From: Planctomycetota bacterium
GTDB lineage: Bacteria; Planctomycetota; PLA2; JAEUHO01
Reading direction: 5' to 3'
Assembly (NCBI GenBank): GCA_029259775.1
Contig: JAJDEN010000015.1
Coordinates: 248,001 to 312,000, forward strand
DNA: 64,000 nucleotides
Shown here: positions 32,013-44,022 of the stretch, in pieces
Numbering within the stretch: the first letter of the stretch is position 1
Layout of the letters: the number at the start of each line of letters is the position of its first letter
Position numbers and translations under genes: made by a program
Notes under the pieces: generated by a model
What the model was told of the DNA's origin: nothing
Databases searched by the model: none
The model's input: only the letters and a program-made list of their open reading frames with translations

Positions 32013-32315
32013 CTAGGCCTGCTCGATCTCGGCGGTCAGCGGAAAGCCCCGTGGACGGGCGAGGGAGTGGACCTGCTCCACATAGAGCTCGGCCCGCTCG
32101 AGGTTGGCGATCGCCACCAGGGCCGAGCCGGTCTCGTGGATCTCCAAGGCCAGATCCTCCGCCTCGGGCTTCGCCTTGCGAAAGAGGCTCATCAGCAGCC
32201 AGATGACGAAGTCGAACGTCGTGACCTCGTCGTTGAGCAGCAGCACCTTCCACTGCGGCGCCAGGTCGACACGGTCTTCGACATCCGGTTCGACCGTGGT
32301 CGTCTCGGTGCCCAT
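32013..32315 (-). CDS. clpS: ATP-dependent Clp protease adaptor ClpS
   Basis: 100 residues, the family length. ClpS binds N-degron substrates and delivers them to ClpA/ClpC with ClpP. The core WKVLLLNDEVTTFDFVIWLL carries the Asn-Asp pair of the N-end-rule pocket; LALEIHETGSALVAI carries the pocket His; it ends ARPRGFPLTAEIEQA like other ClpS proteins. The N-terminal tail needed to engage the AAA+ pore is about 20 residues. No clp protease gene is adjacent. Confidence 0.93.
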   Translation of the reverse strand: MGTETTTVEPDVEDRVDLAPQWKVLLLNDEVTTFDFVIWLLMSLFRKAKPEAEDLALEIHETGSALVAIANLERAELYVEQVHSLARPRGFPLTAEIEQA

Positions 32316-32382
32316 CGCCTCACTCTAACGAATCGGCGCTCGCGGAACCTCTCCCGGATCAGCAGGGCTTCACGGCGTTACG

Positions 32383-35300
32383 CTACTGTTTGAGTCCGCG
32401 CAGGAGCTCCGAGGCCTGCTTCTGGACGCCGTCGAAGCGGTCTTCCCAGGTCGTCTTGATGACGTGTTCCAGCGTGGTGCGGGCTTCGTCGGCGTCCCCT
32501 GCGCGCAGGAGCGCACGTGCGAGAGAGAGCCAGCCCGTCGGATCCAGGCGTTCCGTGCGGATCACCTGCCTCCACTGGACGACGGCTTCCTGCCAGCGCT
32601 TCTGCGTCTCGCGCGCCGCCGCAAGCGCGCGGTGGCCGGCGGCTTGATGCGGCGTCGTCTCGGCGAGCGTGGTGAGGGCGCGTTCCGCGTTGTCCGATTG
32701 CCCCGCTGCACGGTAGCGACCTGCCAGCGCGCTGTAGGCCTCGAGGGCATGCGGCGCGAGACGGATGGAACCGAAGAGCGCATCGATCGCGGCGGGAGCG
32801 TCACCGAGCTGGTCGTACGCAGCCACCAGCAGCCTGTGGATCTCGCCGTCCTCCGGTTGCAACTCGCGAGCCGCGAGCAACTGACGCACGGCGGCTGTCG
32901 TGTTCTTGCGCCTCGTGTACGCCTTCGCGAGAGCCTTGCGCAGCACGGGCGCGTCGAGCCCGGTCTTGGCGACCTCCGCCTCGTAGGTCTCGACATAGGC
33001 GTCGAGTTCCTTGGCGGCGGCGAGGGCATCATCCAGCGCCGCGATGGCCTCGGAGAACTCCCGCCGGTTGCGGACGTTGGCCGACAGGATGCTGGTCGAG
33101 GCTGCTTGCACGGCCTCCACGGTCTTGCCCAGGCGCGTACGGGCCTTGGCCAGCGCGCGGTAGTAGCGCGAGAGTGTCGAGTCGCGGCCGCCCTGGTAGC
33201 CCGTGGCCTCCTGCCGGAGCCGGATCGCCTCTTCCATCCACGTCTCGGCGCGCGCCGGCATCCCGTAGGACGCGGCGGTCTCGCCGAGGCGGGCGGCGAC
33301 GCCTTCGCCCCAGCGCTTGTCGGCCTTCCAGCGGGCCTCTGTGCCTTCCAGCGTCGTGCGCACGTCATCGGCGCGCTTCAATCCGTAGAAGACCTCCGCG
33401 AGCTTCAAGCGGTAGCCGAGGTTCTGCGCTTGTTCCTTCACGAGGCCTTCCGCCAGCGGCAGGGCCTTCGTGAAGAGCCGCGCCTGCGTGAGCCAGTAGG
33501 CAAGCGTCCAGCGCGTGCTGAGGTCGAGAATGCCGCGAGCGTGGGCGGACTCGAGGATGCCGATCGCACTCAGGCGCCGACGCAGGCTGTGATACTGGTG
33601 GTTGGCGCAGCGCACGTTGATGGCGAGCGAGCGCTCATGCAGCTCGGCGACGCGCGACGCCGTAGCGGCGAACACGTCGGTCTTGGCCTGCCAGCCCCAC
33701 TTTGACCCCATGTTCCAGAAGTAGCTGCCTTGGCTGCCGCCGGCGATCAGGTTGGATTCCAACTGCTGGACGACGAGCTTCTCGAGGCGCGGCTCCAGCG
33801 CTCCGATCGAGCCGGCCTCGTGGCGCCAGCGAGCGAGGTTGTAGATGGAGCGGTTCCAGACGTCGTAGCCGATGCGATCGAGCCAGCGGGGCTCCACGTC
33901 ATGACGATCGAGGAGGAAGGCGATGCCGTTCTTCGGGCCCTGCAGGCGTCGAATCATGCCGGCCACGGTCGTGAAGAGGTTGGTCCCATCGATCGGCACA
34001 CGCGCCACGATCGCCGGCAGGCGCTCGCGACCGAAGGCCTCGAACAGGCGTCCGGCCGCGGCCGGTGTCTTGCGCTCCTGGGCGCGGCGATGCAGCTCGC
34101 CGTACGTGCCCAGGAGCTCTGACGCGTAGGCCGGTTCGGCGCTCATGGATTGCTCCATCAGCCGCGCGGCTCCGCGGAACAGGGCCGTGCCCCGACCCAG
34201 GCTGACGCTCCCGCCCGTGCGCAGGGCTTCCACGTACTGGTGGTAGAGCACACGCCGCAGGCCGCGGCGACGCATCGGAAGCTCCCAGCGCTCCATCTCA
34301 TCCAGGATGTAGCGCTCGGCCGCGGCGTGGCGGCCACGGGACGACAGCCACCCGACGTAGCGATCGAAGACGCGGACGTCATCCATCGGCACCTGGCCGT
34401 CGTTGGCCTGGCGCCGCGCGGCGAGCGCGTCCCCCAGTACCGCCAGGGCACGCTCGGGATCGCCGTACGCCCAGTGCGTCTGGGCGAGCGCGTCGCTGAT
34501 GTAGAGCTGCTCCCGGGAGCCGGAGGGCACAGCCTTGCGGAGCTCGACCAGCTGGCGCATCTGCTCGCGTCCCACGGCGGCATCCTGCACCTTGCCCAGG
34601 CTCCGAAGGAAGCCGGCCATCAGCAAACGTTCGCCGTCCTGCCAGTCCTCCTGGAAGGCGCGCCGCAGTCCGGCGAGCGCGCGCTCGCCATGGGCCTTGT
34701 CGGCCTCGGGCACCTGGCTGGCACGGCCTTCGACGAGCGCCATCGCCAGGCGCAGGGCGCGCCTGTCCAGAGGACGGCGTGCCGTGTCGATCATCCCGAG
34801 CAGGTGCTTGCGGAGTTCGTCGAGCGTGGCTTCCTCGTGGACGTCGCTCATAAGCTGCGTGATGTGTCCGAGGTAGCCGTAGATGCCTTCCTTCGTGTGG
34901 CCTGTGAGCGCCTCGCTCACGCTGGCGAGCACGCGGAACTCCTTCGTCGCCTTGTAGAGGTTGCGCTGCCGCCACCAGTGGTTGCCCGGGTGCCGCGACT
35001 TGCGGAAGAGCGCGTTCATGACGCGCAGGCTCTCCGGATCGAAGTCGCCCGGCACGCCGCCGCGCCGGCTCTGCATGCGGCTCGTCTGCTGGTAGAGCAG
35101 GTTCGAGAGCTGGTACTCGTGCATGTGGTCGTAGCGTGCATCCAGGGCCTTGCTACGGCGCTCGTCCTGGTTCAGGACCAGGTACCAGTCCGCAAGGATG
35201 GCGTAGTCGCCGGCCTGCAGCTCGTCGAGCTTCTGGACCTCTTCGAACTGCCCGGTGGCGTCCGCGAGCCGGCCGGTCTCAGCGAAGAGGTAGCCGCGCG

Positions 35301-38300
35301 CGATCCGCCAGCGGCTCTCGACCTTGGCCGGAACGATCCACGCGTCGAGCGAGCGCTCGAGGCCCGCGACGTCGTCCCGCGCCGTGAGCAGGCGGTAGGT
35401 GTGGTAGCGCCAGTCGAGCAGCGTCTCGGTTTCGGGGTCCTCGTCGAGCGCCGCCTTGTCGGCGGCTGCGCCCCGGGCGAAGACGGAGAGCACCTCGTCG
35501 ACCCGCTCGGCGGGAGCCGTTCGGCGCGTGGCCGCGTAGGCCAGCGTCGCGGCGAGGCGCTCGCGGTAGAGGCGGTCGAGCGGCAGCGCTTCGCGCTGGG
35601 TGCTTTCGCCAAGGCGGCGGGCCGCTTCCTCGACCGCTGCCGTCAGTTCGGTGCCGTGCTCGACGGTGTAGGCGAGACGCTCGACGGCGAACCAGCGCTT
35701 GGTGACATCGATCGCCGAGGCCTCCGCCGCGCGCAGACGGGTGACCATCGTGCCGCGCACGGTCTGGCGTACGTCCTTGCGCAGCTGGGCGCGCGCGGCG
35801 CGCGTGAGCTTGGCACGCTCGGCCGGTGTGCCGAGGCCCGCCTCGAAGCGCCAGCGATAGACGCGCTCGGCCAACTGCCGGATGCTGCGCGCCATCTCGG
35901 CCTCACGCTGCTCCGCGGTGTCGGTCTTCAGGAGGCGCAGACGGAGCAGGCCGAAGCACTCGTCCTCGCGCTCCGCTGTGGCGTGCTCGTTGCGGTCGGG
36001 TGTGCTCAGCAGGCGCGTGAAGAGGTCCCGCGCGCGCGTGGGCCGGTCGTCGGCCTTCAGCTTGATGGCATGCGTGAGCCGCATCCTGGCGAAGACGATG
36101 GCGTCTTCGCGGAGGCCGCGGGCGTCCAGCAGCCGAAGGACGTGGGCGCCGATCGCCGTGTGCGTCGCCTCGTCCTCGGCGGAGGTCCAGCGTGCCTTGA
36201 GCCGCGCGAGGACCGACGTCCAGAGTTCGTCCGTGGCGGCGCCGCGCTGCCAGCCGAGCCAGCCGATGTAGCGCGCGAGGCGCTCCAGCGTCATCGTCTC
36301 GACGGCGCCCTCGGCGGCGAGGTGGCCGTACATGGCCTGGGTGACCTCGCGGTAGGCATCGATCCGACGGAAGCGCCAGTTGGCGTAGATCGTGTGAGCG
36401 CTGCCGTTCGCGACGTCACGATCCAGCATGATCAGGTGCAGGCAGAGCGCCTTGAGGCCGGGCACCCAGCGCGGCTCGAGCTGCTGGAGGTTGAAGTTCC
36501 AGCCGGAGCCAAGCGACAGGGTTACGGCGGCGGCCTGACGCGCCCAGGCAGACGGCGCGTCGTCCGGACCGAGGCGCAAGGCCAGGGCCTCGTGAACCGC
36601 CGCGTCACCACCCTCCGCGTCGCCCAGGAAGTAGAAGCTGGAGTACCAGCGCTGCCAGGCGAAGGACTGCTCGGGCGCGCGCTGGAGCCAGCGCTCCAGG
36701 GTGGCGTGCAGACGCTTCAACTCGCGGCGCTCCCAGAGGCGATCGGTGAGGCGCTGGTAGATCGAGTTGCGCTCCGTGGCCAGCCACGGCTCAGCATCCG
36801 AGAGCAGCTTCTCGAGGTAGGTGAGCGCCGCGTCGAAGCGACCCGTCTGCCAGAGGTCGTTCTCGTAGGCCAGCTGCACGCGCGGCAGGTACGGCCAGCG
36901 CGTGGCGAGATCCGCGCGCAGGGCGCGGGCTTCCTTGCTCTTGCCGACCGAGTCCAGGTTCTCGATGCGATGCAAGTCGAGCAGCAACCCGCGGAACGTG
37001 GCCAAGGGGCCGCCGGCGTTGACCCACGGCGAGGCGACCTTCTCGAGCAACGCCATGCGCTCGGACGCGCCGAGGATCTGCGTGCCGCGTGTGTAGAGCC
37101 ACTGGGCCAGGAACGAGCCTGCGGCGCCCTCCGTGGACGCGACGCTGGGCGTCAGGCCGTGGAGCCACACCTTGTAGGCCTCGCCCTGACGGGCGCGACC
37201 CGCAAACTCCGTGCGGATCCAGCGGGTGCCTGGCTTGCCGGCCGCCAGGCCCTCGGCCGCGGTCCAGGCGTCGAGGCTCAGGTCCCAGCGCTGCTGGTGC
37301 CCCAGGCTCAGCGCGAGCACGAGGTGGTCGAAGAACGCGGCGCGCTTCTCGTGCCGTGCCTGCTTGGCCTCGGGGACCTTGGGCAGGGCACCGTGGACCG
37401 TGAGGACGTCGCCCATGCGCGTCTGCGCGACATAGGCAAGCCGCTTGAGGCGGCCTGCAGGCAGGACGTCGACCGTCACCTCGCGACGCGCGATGCGATG
37501 ACCCAAGCGATTGAAGCGATCGATCGTCCGCGCCCACCAGCGGCCGCCGGCCTGCACGAAGGAGGAGCGCTCGACACGCCCCTCGGGCTTGCCGTGCGCG
37601 TCCACCCACGTCACCTTCGTGATGACGCGCTTGGCGGAGTCGATGAGCAGGTGGATGGCTGTCCGGTCCGGGGCCGGACGCGTCAGATGGACGACGGCCT
37701 GATCGCCCTTCTTCGAGGCGATGGCCGCACGCCAGCCGGCGCGGCGCCAGAGCTTGATCACGTCGCGCGCGCGCATGTCCCAGAGCGGGAGCCACCAGGC
37801 ATTGCTATCCGTAGCTTCTGCCTTGCGCGATCGCGCGAGGCGGCGGGCGCCCGCGAGGGCACCGCGAATGCCGTCGTGGACCCACTGGGCGCGGGGCTCG
37901 CCGAAGTTCGCGTCCGACGCTCGCACGCGCCACCCGGCCCGGCCAATCCAGGCTTCGAGGCGCGTGCTGGATGTCTCCATGCCGCGTGTTGCATGCAGAT
38001 CGCTGCTGGCGATCACGAAGTGCAGCGCGCCCTTCAGGCCGCGCACGTCGTCCCGGCGGGGGAGGGAGCGAAGCAAGCTGAGGACCTCGTCGTTCCAGGG
38101 CGTCCCGGCGTCGCCTTCGTCCTCGCTGGGGGCCTTGGGGATCCACGGGAAGCCCAGGGACTGCAACGTGAAGTCCATGGTGGGCCGGGGGCGCCGGGTC
38201 CGCTTGCCGAGGGAGTAGAGCCTTGCGCCGCCACCACCTCCGCCAGCGAAGAAGCCGTCGGCCGGACGTGAGGCACGGCCACGGCCCGAGGATTCCATCT

Positions 38301-41136
38301 CGAGCAGCTCCTCCATGTCGTCGACGTCCATGTCTTCGAGCGAGCTCTCGGCGTTGTCCGGCTGCTCGAACTTCTTGTCCTTGCTGGCGCGCCGCATGCT
38401 CTTCCTGGGTGCCGGCGCCTTCGCGGCCGGCGGGCTGCCCATCGGCGCCGAGCCACCCTTGGCGCGCCCACCGCTGCGGGCGCGCCCGGCGAGGCTGCGC
38501 ATCTCTTCCATGGGAGCCGCGGCTGAAGCGGCCGGGGCTAGGCCCGACGAGTCGCCGCCGTCGAAGGCGGCATCGGACGGTCCCCATGCGTCGTCGCCTT
38601 CGGTGTCGAAGTCACTCGTGTAGCGGCTGTCCCGCAGCTTCCCCTCGAGCGCGAGACCACGCTCCCCGCCGCTGACGCCGGCGATCGTCCGCATGCTGGC
38701 CTTCTTGATGGGCACGCCCTCGCTGTACATGAACTGCAGGGCGTCGCGCCCTTGGACCTCGAGAAGAGGGCCGGTGGGCTCGCTCACCTGGATGGGCAGG
38801 TCACGGCCCAGGCGTGCGATCTCGAGCAGCATGGTGCGGCGCATGCCCGTGCGCCAGCGTCCCGCGGCTCGCATGAGGTCGCGCTTCTTCTCGAGCGCGG
38901 CCTGGTCCTTGGCGTCGGCGAAGAAGCGCTCGCCGTCGCGCATGCGCACGCGCCGCGCGACGCCGTAGCGCTCGCGATCGGCGTCGTCCTCGAGTACGAG
39001 GAAGGAGGTGTGCGGCGTCATGATGCCGAAGCGCTCGCTGAACGCCACGATCTCTTCCTTGATGCGCGGGGAGCCGCCCTCGGCCAGCAGCGCGTCGATG
39101 TGGCGACGGCCCCAGAGCCTCGGGAGGAAGCTGTTGCCCTCGTCGGCCGCGCCGACGGTGAGCGCGGCGGTGTAGCTGACGGGCTTGCCTTGGAGCATGC
39201 CGGTCACGATGACCTTGCCCTGCTGGGCCTCCTCGGTGGGCAGGAAGCGACCCAGCACCACCTGCTGGGAACCGAGCGGCAGGTTCGGCAGCTCGGCCGG
39301 GTAGACGCGAGCGGTGCGCAGGCCCTCGATGCGGACCTTGAGGTCGCGGATGGCGGGACGCGCCGCCTCGCTGAGCAACGCCGCCGCGTCACGCGCGGGC
39401 GCGCTGCCGATGGTGCGCACGGAGCCGCCGCCGATCGTGCTCATGGCTTGGAGGACGGCGCTCTCGTAGCTGGAGGACGCGCCGACGGCATGAACGGTCA
39501 CGCCGGCACCGGCGGCCATCGCACGCAGGCGCTCGGCCTGGGCGACCGGATCCGCGTCGCCGGTCGTGGGGACGCCGTCGCCGACGTAGACGACCAAGGC
39601 GCCCTTGGGTGCGCCTTCCATGACCGTGCGCATCGCGAGGTCGAGATCGGTCCAGCCGAGCGACCTGCGCGCGGCCAGCGCTTCGAGCGCGGTGCCGGGG
39701 GCCTCCGGGGAGGTCGGCTCCGCGGTCAGCCAATCGGCCGTGGCGTCCACCGCGAGCAGGCGGAAACGGTCCTTCGGGCCGAGCAGGTCCAGCAGGGAGG
39801 CGATGAAGTCTGCCTGGTTCGTGCGCGCGGCTTCGTCCATCGAGGCCGACGTGTCGGCAACGAGTACGAGGTGGAGGGGATCGCTCTCCGGGACGAGGTC
39901 GCGCTTCCATGCGCCGGCGGCGCCGTCCGGTGGCGCCAGCATGATCATGAAGTAGCCATCGTCACCGCGCCGGTGGGGGATGGCCGTCACGTCTTGAGAA
40001 CGGTCGACCTTCACGGCGAGTTCGAAGTCGTCCTTGGGGCTGTACTCCGAGGCACGGAACTCGGCCGTCGCTTCGGTGCCGGTGTTGTGCAGGACGATCT
40101 CGTGCGTGGCCGAGCCGACCTCTTGCATGGGCTGCGTGGAGACGATGCTCACCTGGATCGCCAGCTCACGCAGCGGCTTGCTGCGCAGGAGTTCGCTGCG
40201 GAGCGCGTAGCGGTAGCGGTAGGTATCGCCTTCGAGAGGCAAGACCTGGGTGTAGCGGATGCGGATGCGCTTCTCGGAGTGCGCCTCGATCGGGAAGACG
40301 CGCGCCTTGAAGATGTTGCCGCCTTCCCACTCGAGCAGGCCGGGGTCTTTCTTGCGGCGGAGGATGTCCTCGTAGATCTGGCGTGCGCGCTGGCGTTCCA
40401 CGATGTCGGCTTCGACGAGCTCGCCGCCGATCCACATGCCGAAGCCACTGATGGACGCGTCAGCGGGCAGCGGGAAGTAGAAGACGCCTTCCATGCGATG
40501 CTTCGTCGAGTTGATGAAGCTCTGCTCGACGGTCGTGCGCGCGATCTGGTCGCGGATCTCGACGTTCACCTTGTGGTAGCCGACGGCAAGCGGGACATCG
40601 CGGCCGTCGACCTTGGCGAGCAGGGAGCCCATCCACTCGTCCGACGCACTGGCGCGGTAGCTCTCGACCCAGCGCGGAGCCTTCTCCAGCATCTGGGTCG
40701 TCTTGCCCTCGCCTCGGAGCCAGGCCTCGCCCTGCACCTTGTGGATGGGGGAGCCGGGGCCCTGGACGGCGGCGATGCGGCCCTCGTTGGCCTTCACCGC
40801 GAGCTCACCGCGCAGGAGCCGCTGGTGGGCCTTGCCGACCTGGACCTCGGTGCCGGGGCCGATGAGGAAGGTGCCCGTGGTCGTGCGCCACTCCAGGGCG
40901 TGGGCGCCCCGTGCGCTCGTGCGGACGAGGTCGCCCGGGTAGAGCACGGACTTCGTGCCCAACGGTGTCCACCGCTCGCGCCCCGCGGGCCGGACGAGGG
41001 CCGTGCCCTGGGCCTCGAGCACCACGCCGGCGCGGCCGTCCTCGGCCAGCTTGCCCGCCTCGCTGGGCGGCTGGGGCAGCAGCAGGAAGGCTGCGAGGAG
41101 GGCGAGGGGGAGGGGCCAGAGGCGGAATCGGGGCAT
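32383..41136 (-). CDS. Giant secreted FecR-like/VIT/VWA/TPR protein
   Basis: 2917 residues from ATG 41136 (GGAG eight bases upstream; an earlier start at 41241 would add a non-signal leader). After a signal peptide (about 1-28): a FecR-like beta domain (about 34-120, VLYPGDLVRTSARGAHALEW); a VIT domain (about 180-300, VNVEIRDQIARTTVEQSFIN and ARQIYEDILRRKKDPGLLEW); a VWA domain (about 420-590) with VADTSASMD (Asp428, Ser430, Ser432); a basic/acidic linker ending in FFAGGGGGGARL (near 980); then over 1600 residues of TPR-like helical repeats. VIT+VWA pairs are known in inter-alpha-trypsin inhibitors and planctomycete proteins. A TPR array of this length on such a protein suggests a large extracytoplasmic scaffold. 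Function unknown. Confidence 0.87.
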   Translation of the reverse strand: MPRFRLWPLPLALLAAFLLLPQPPSEAGKLAEDGRAGVVLEAQGTALVRPAGRERWTPLGTKSVLYPGDLVRTSARGAHALEWRTTTGTFLIGPGTEVQVGKAHQRLLRGELAVKANEGRIAAVQGPGSPIHKVQGEAWLRGEGKTTQMLEKAPRWVESYRASASDEWMGSLLAKVDGRDVPLAVGYHKVNVEIRDQIARTTVEQSFINSTKHRMEGVFYFPLPADASISGFGMWIGGELVEADIVERQRARQIYEDILRRKKDPGLLEWEGGNIFKARVFPIEAHSEKRIRIRYTQVLPLEGDTYRYRYALRSELLRSKPLRELAIQVSIVSTQPMQEVGSATHEIVLHNTGTEATAEFRASEYSPKDDFELAVKVDRSQDVTAIPHRRGDDGYFMIMLAPPDGAAGAWKRDLVPESDPLHLVLVADTSASMDEAARTNQADFIASLLDLLGPKDRFRLLAVDATADWLTAEPTSPEAPGTALEALAARRSLGWTDLDLAMRTVMEGAPKGALVVYVGDGVPTTGDADPVAQAERLRAMAAGAGVTVHAVGASSSYESAVLQAMSTIGGGSVRTIGSAPARDAAALLSEAARPAIRDLKVRIEGLRTARVYPAELPNLPLGSQQVVLGRFLPTEEAQQGKVIVTGMLQGKPVSYTAALTVGAADEGNSFLPRLWGRRHIDALLAEGGSPRIKEEIVAFSERFGIMTPHTSFLVLEDDADRERYGVARRVRMRDGERFFADAKDQAALEKKRDLMRAAGRWRTGMRRTMLLEIARLGRDLPIQVSEPTGPLLEVQGRDALQFMYSEGVPIKKASMRTIAGVSGGERGLALEGKLRDSRYTSDFDTEGDDAWGPSDAAFDGGDSSGLAPAASAAAPMEEMRSLAGRARSGGRAKGGSAPMGSPPAAKAPAPRKSMRRASKDKKFEQPDNAESSLEDMDVDDMEELLEMESSGRGRASRPADGFFAGGGGGGARLYSLGKRTRRPRPTMDFTLQSLGFPWIPKAPSEDEGDAGTPWNDEVLSLLRSLPRRDDVRGLKGALHFVIASSDLHATRGMETSSTRLEAWIGRAGWRVRASDANFGEPRAQWVHDGIRGALAGARRLARSRKAEATDSNAWWLPLWDMRARDVIKLWRRAGWRAAIASKKGDQAVVHLTRPAPDRTAIHLLIDSAKRVITKVTWVDAHGKPEGRVERSSFVQAGGRWWARTIDRFNRLGHRIARREVTVDVLPAGRLKRLAYVAQTRMGDVLTVHGALPKVPEAKQARHEKRAAFFDHLVLALSLGHQQRWDLSLDAWTAAEGLAAGKPGTRWIRTEFAGRARQGEAYKVWLHGLTPSVASTEGAAGSFLAQWLYTRGTQILGASERMALLEKVASPWVNAGGPLATFRGLLLDLHRIENLDSVGKSKEARALRADLATRWPYLPRVQLAYENDLWQTGRFDAALTYLEKLLSDAEPWLATERNSIYQRLTDRLWERRELKRLHATLERWLQRAPEQSFAWQRWYSSFYFLGDAEGGDAAVHEALALRLGPDDAPSAWARQAAAVTLSLGSGWNFNLQQLEPRWVPGLKALCLHLIMLDRDVANGSAHTIYANWRFRRIDAYREVTQAMYGHLAAEGAVETMTLERLARYIGWLGWQRGAATDELWTSVLARLKARWTSAEDEATHTAIGAHVLRLLDARGLREDAIVFARMRLTHAIKLKADDRPTRARDLFTRLLSTPDRNEHATAEREDECFGLLRLRLLKTDTAEQREAEMARSIRQLAERVYRWRFEAGLGTPAERAKLTRAARAQLRKDVRQTVRGTMVTRLRAAEASAIDVTKRWFAVERLAYTVEHGTELTAAVEEAARRLGESTQREALPLDRLYRERLAATLAYAATRRTAPAERVDEVLSVFARGAAADKAALDEDPETETLLDWRYHTYRLLTARDDVAGLERSLDAWIVPAKVESRWRIARGYLFAETGRLADATGQFEEVQKLDELQAGDYAILADWYLVLNQDERRSKALDARYDHMHEYQLSNLLYQQTSRMQSRRGGVPGDFDPESLRVMNALFRKSRHPGNHWWRQRNLYKATKEFRVLASVSEALTGHTKEGIYGYLGHITQLMSDVHEEATLDELRKHLLGMIDTARRPLDRRALRLAMALVEGRASQVPEADKAHGERALAGLRRAFQEDWQDGERLLMAGFLRSLGKVQDAAVGREQMRQLVELRKAVPSGSREQLYISDALAQTHWAYGDPERALAVLGDALAARRQANDGQVPMDDVRVFDRYVGWLSSRGRHAAAERYILDEMERWELPMRRRGLRRVLYHQYVEALRTGGSVSLGRGTALFRGAARLMEQSMSAEPAYASELLGTYGELHRRAQERKTPAAAGRLFEAFGRERLPAIVARVPIDGTNLFTTVAGMIRRLQGPKNGIAFLLDRHDVEPRWLDRIGYDVWNRSIYNLARWRHEAGSIGALEPRLEKLVVQQLESNLIAGGSQGSYFWNMGSKWGWQAKTDVFAATASRVAELHERSLAINVRCANHQYHSLRRRLSAIGILESAHARGILDLSTRWTLAYWLTQARLFTKALPLAEGLVKEQAQNLGYRLKLAEVFYGLKRADDVRTTLEGTEARWKADKRWGEGVAARLGETAASYGMPARAETWMEEAIRLRQEATGYQGGRDSTLSRYYRALAKARTRLGKTVEAVQAASTSILSANVRNRREFSEAIAALDDALAAAKELDAYVETYEAEVAKTGLDAPVLRKALAKAYTRRKNTTAAVRQLLAARELQPEDGEIHRLLVAAYDQLGDAPAAIDALFGSIRLAPHALEAYSALAGRYRAAGQSDNAERALTTLAETTPHQAAGHRALAAARETQKRWQEAVVQWRQVIRTERLDPTGWLSLARALLRAGDADEARTTLEHVIKTTWEDRFDGVQKQASELLRGLKQ

Positions 41137-41241
41137 GAGGGGGTCTCCGGGGCCCGGGCGGACCGGTGCTGTAGGCGATTGGACCACAAGGAGGACCGTA
41201 GGTTCCCGACGACCCCGCGCTGATTTCCGGCCCATGCCCAC

Positions 41242-41247
41242 TAGACT
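41242..41247 (+). promoter_or_regulatory. -10-like TAGACT upstream of acnA
   Basis: TAGACT would start transcription near 41254, leaving a 20-base leader with GGAGG before ATG 41274. It lies in the divergent gap with the giant gene. Confidence 0.4.
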
Positions 41248-41273
41248 CGCCTCCCCGTTGCGTGGAGGTCTGC

Positions 41274-43982
<2,709 letters not shown>

Positions 43983-44022
43983 AGGCATCTGTCTAGAGGC
44001 ACGCTGGGCCCAGAAGCGCGGC

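Noticed and set aside
34150-38271. A 1373-residue open frame on the plus strand inside the giant VIT/VWA/TPR gene
   Set aside because: It is exactly antisense to the coding frame of the giant protein, has no domain pattern, and such shadows are expected at this GC content. The minus-strand translation has clear signal peptide, VIT, VWA and TPR features.
38752-41223. An 823-residue plus-strand open frame opposite the VIT/VWA head
   Set aside because: Antisense shadow; its composition is unnaturally rich in Arg, Gly, Ala and His and it contradicts the well-supported minus-strand gene.
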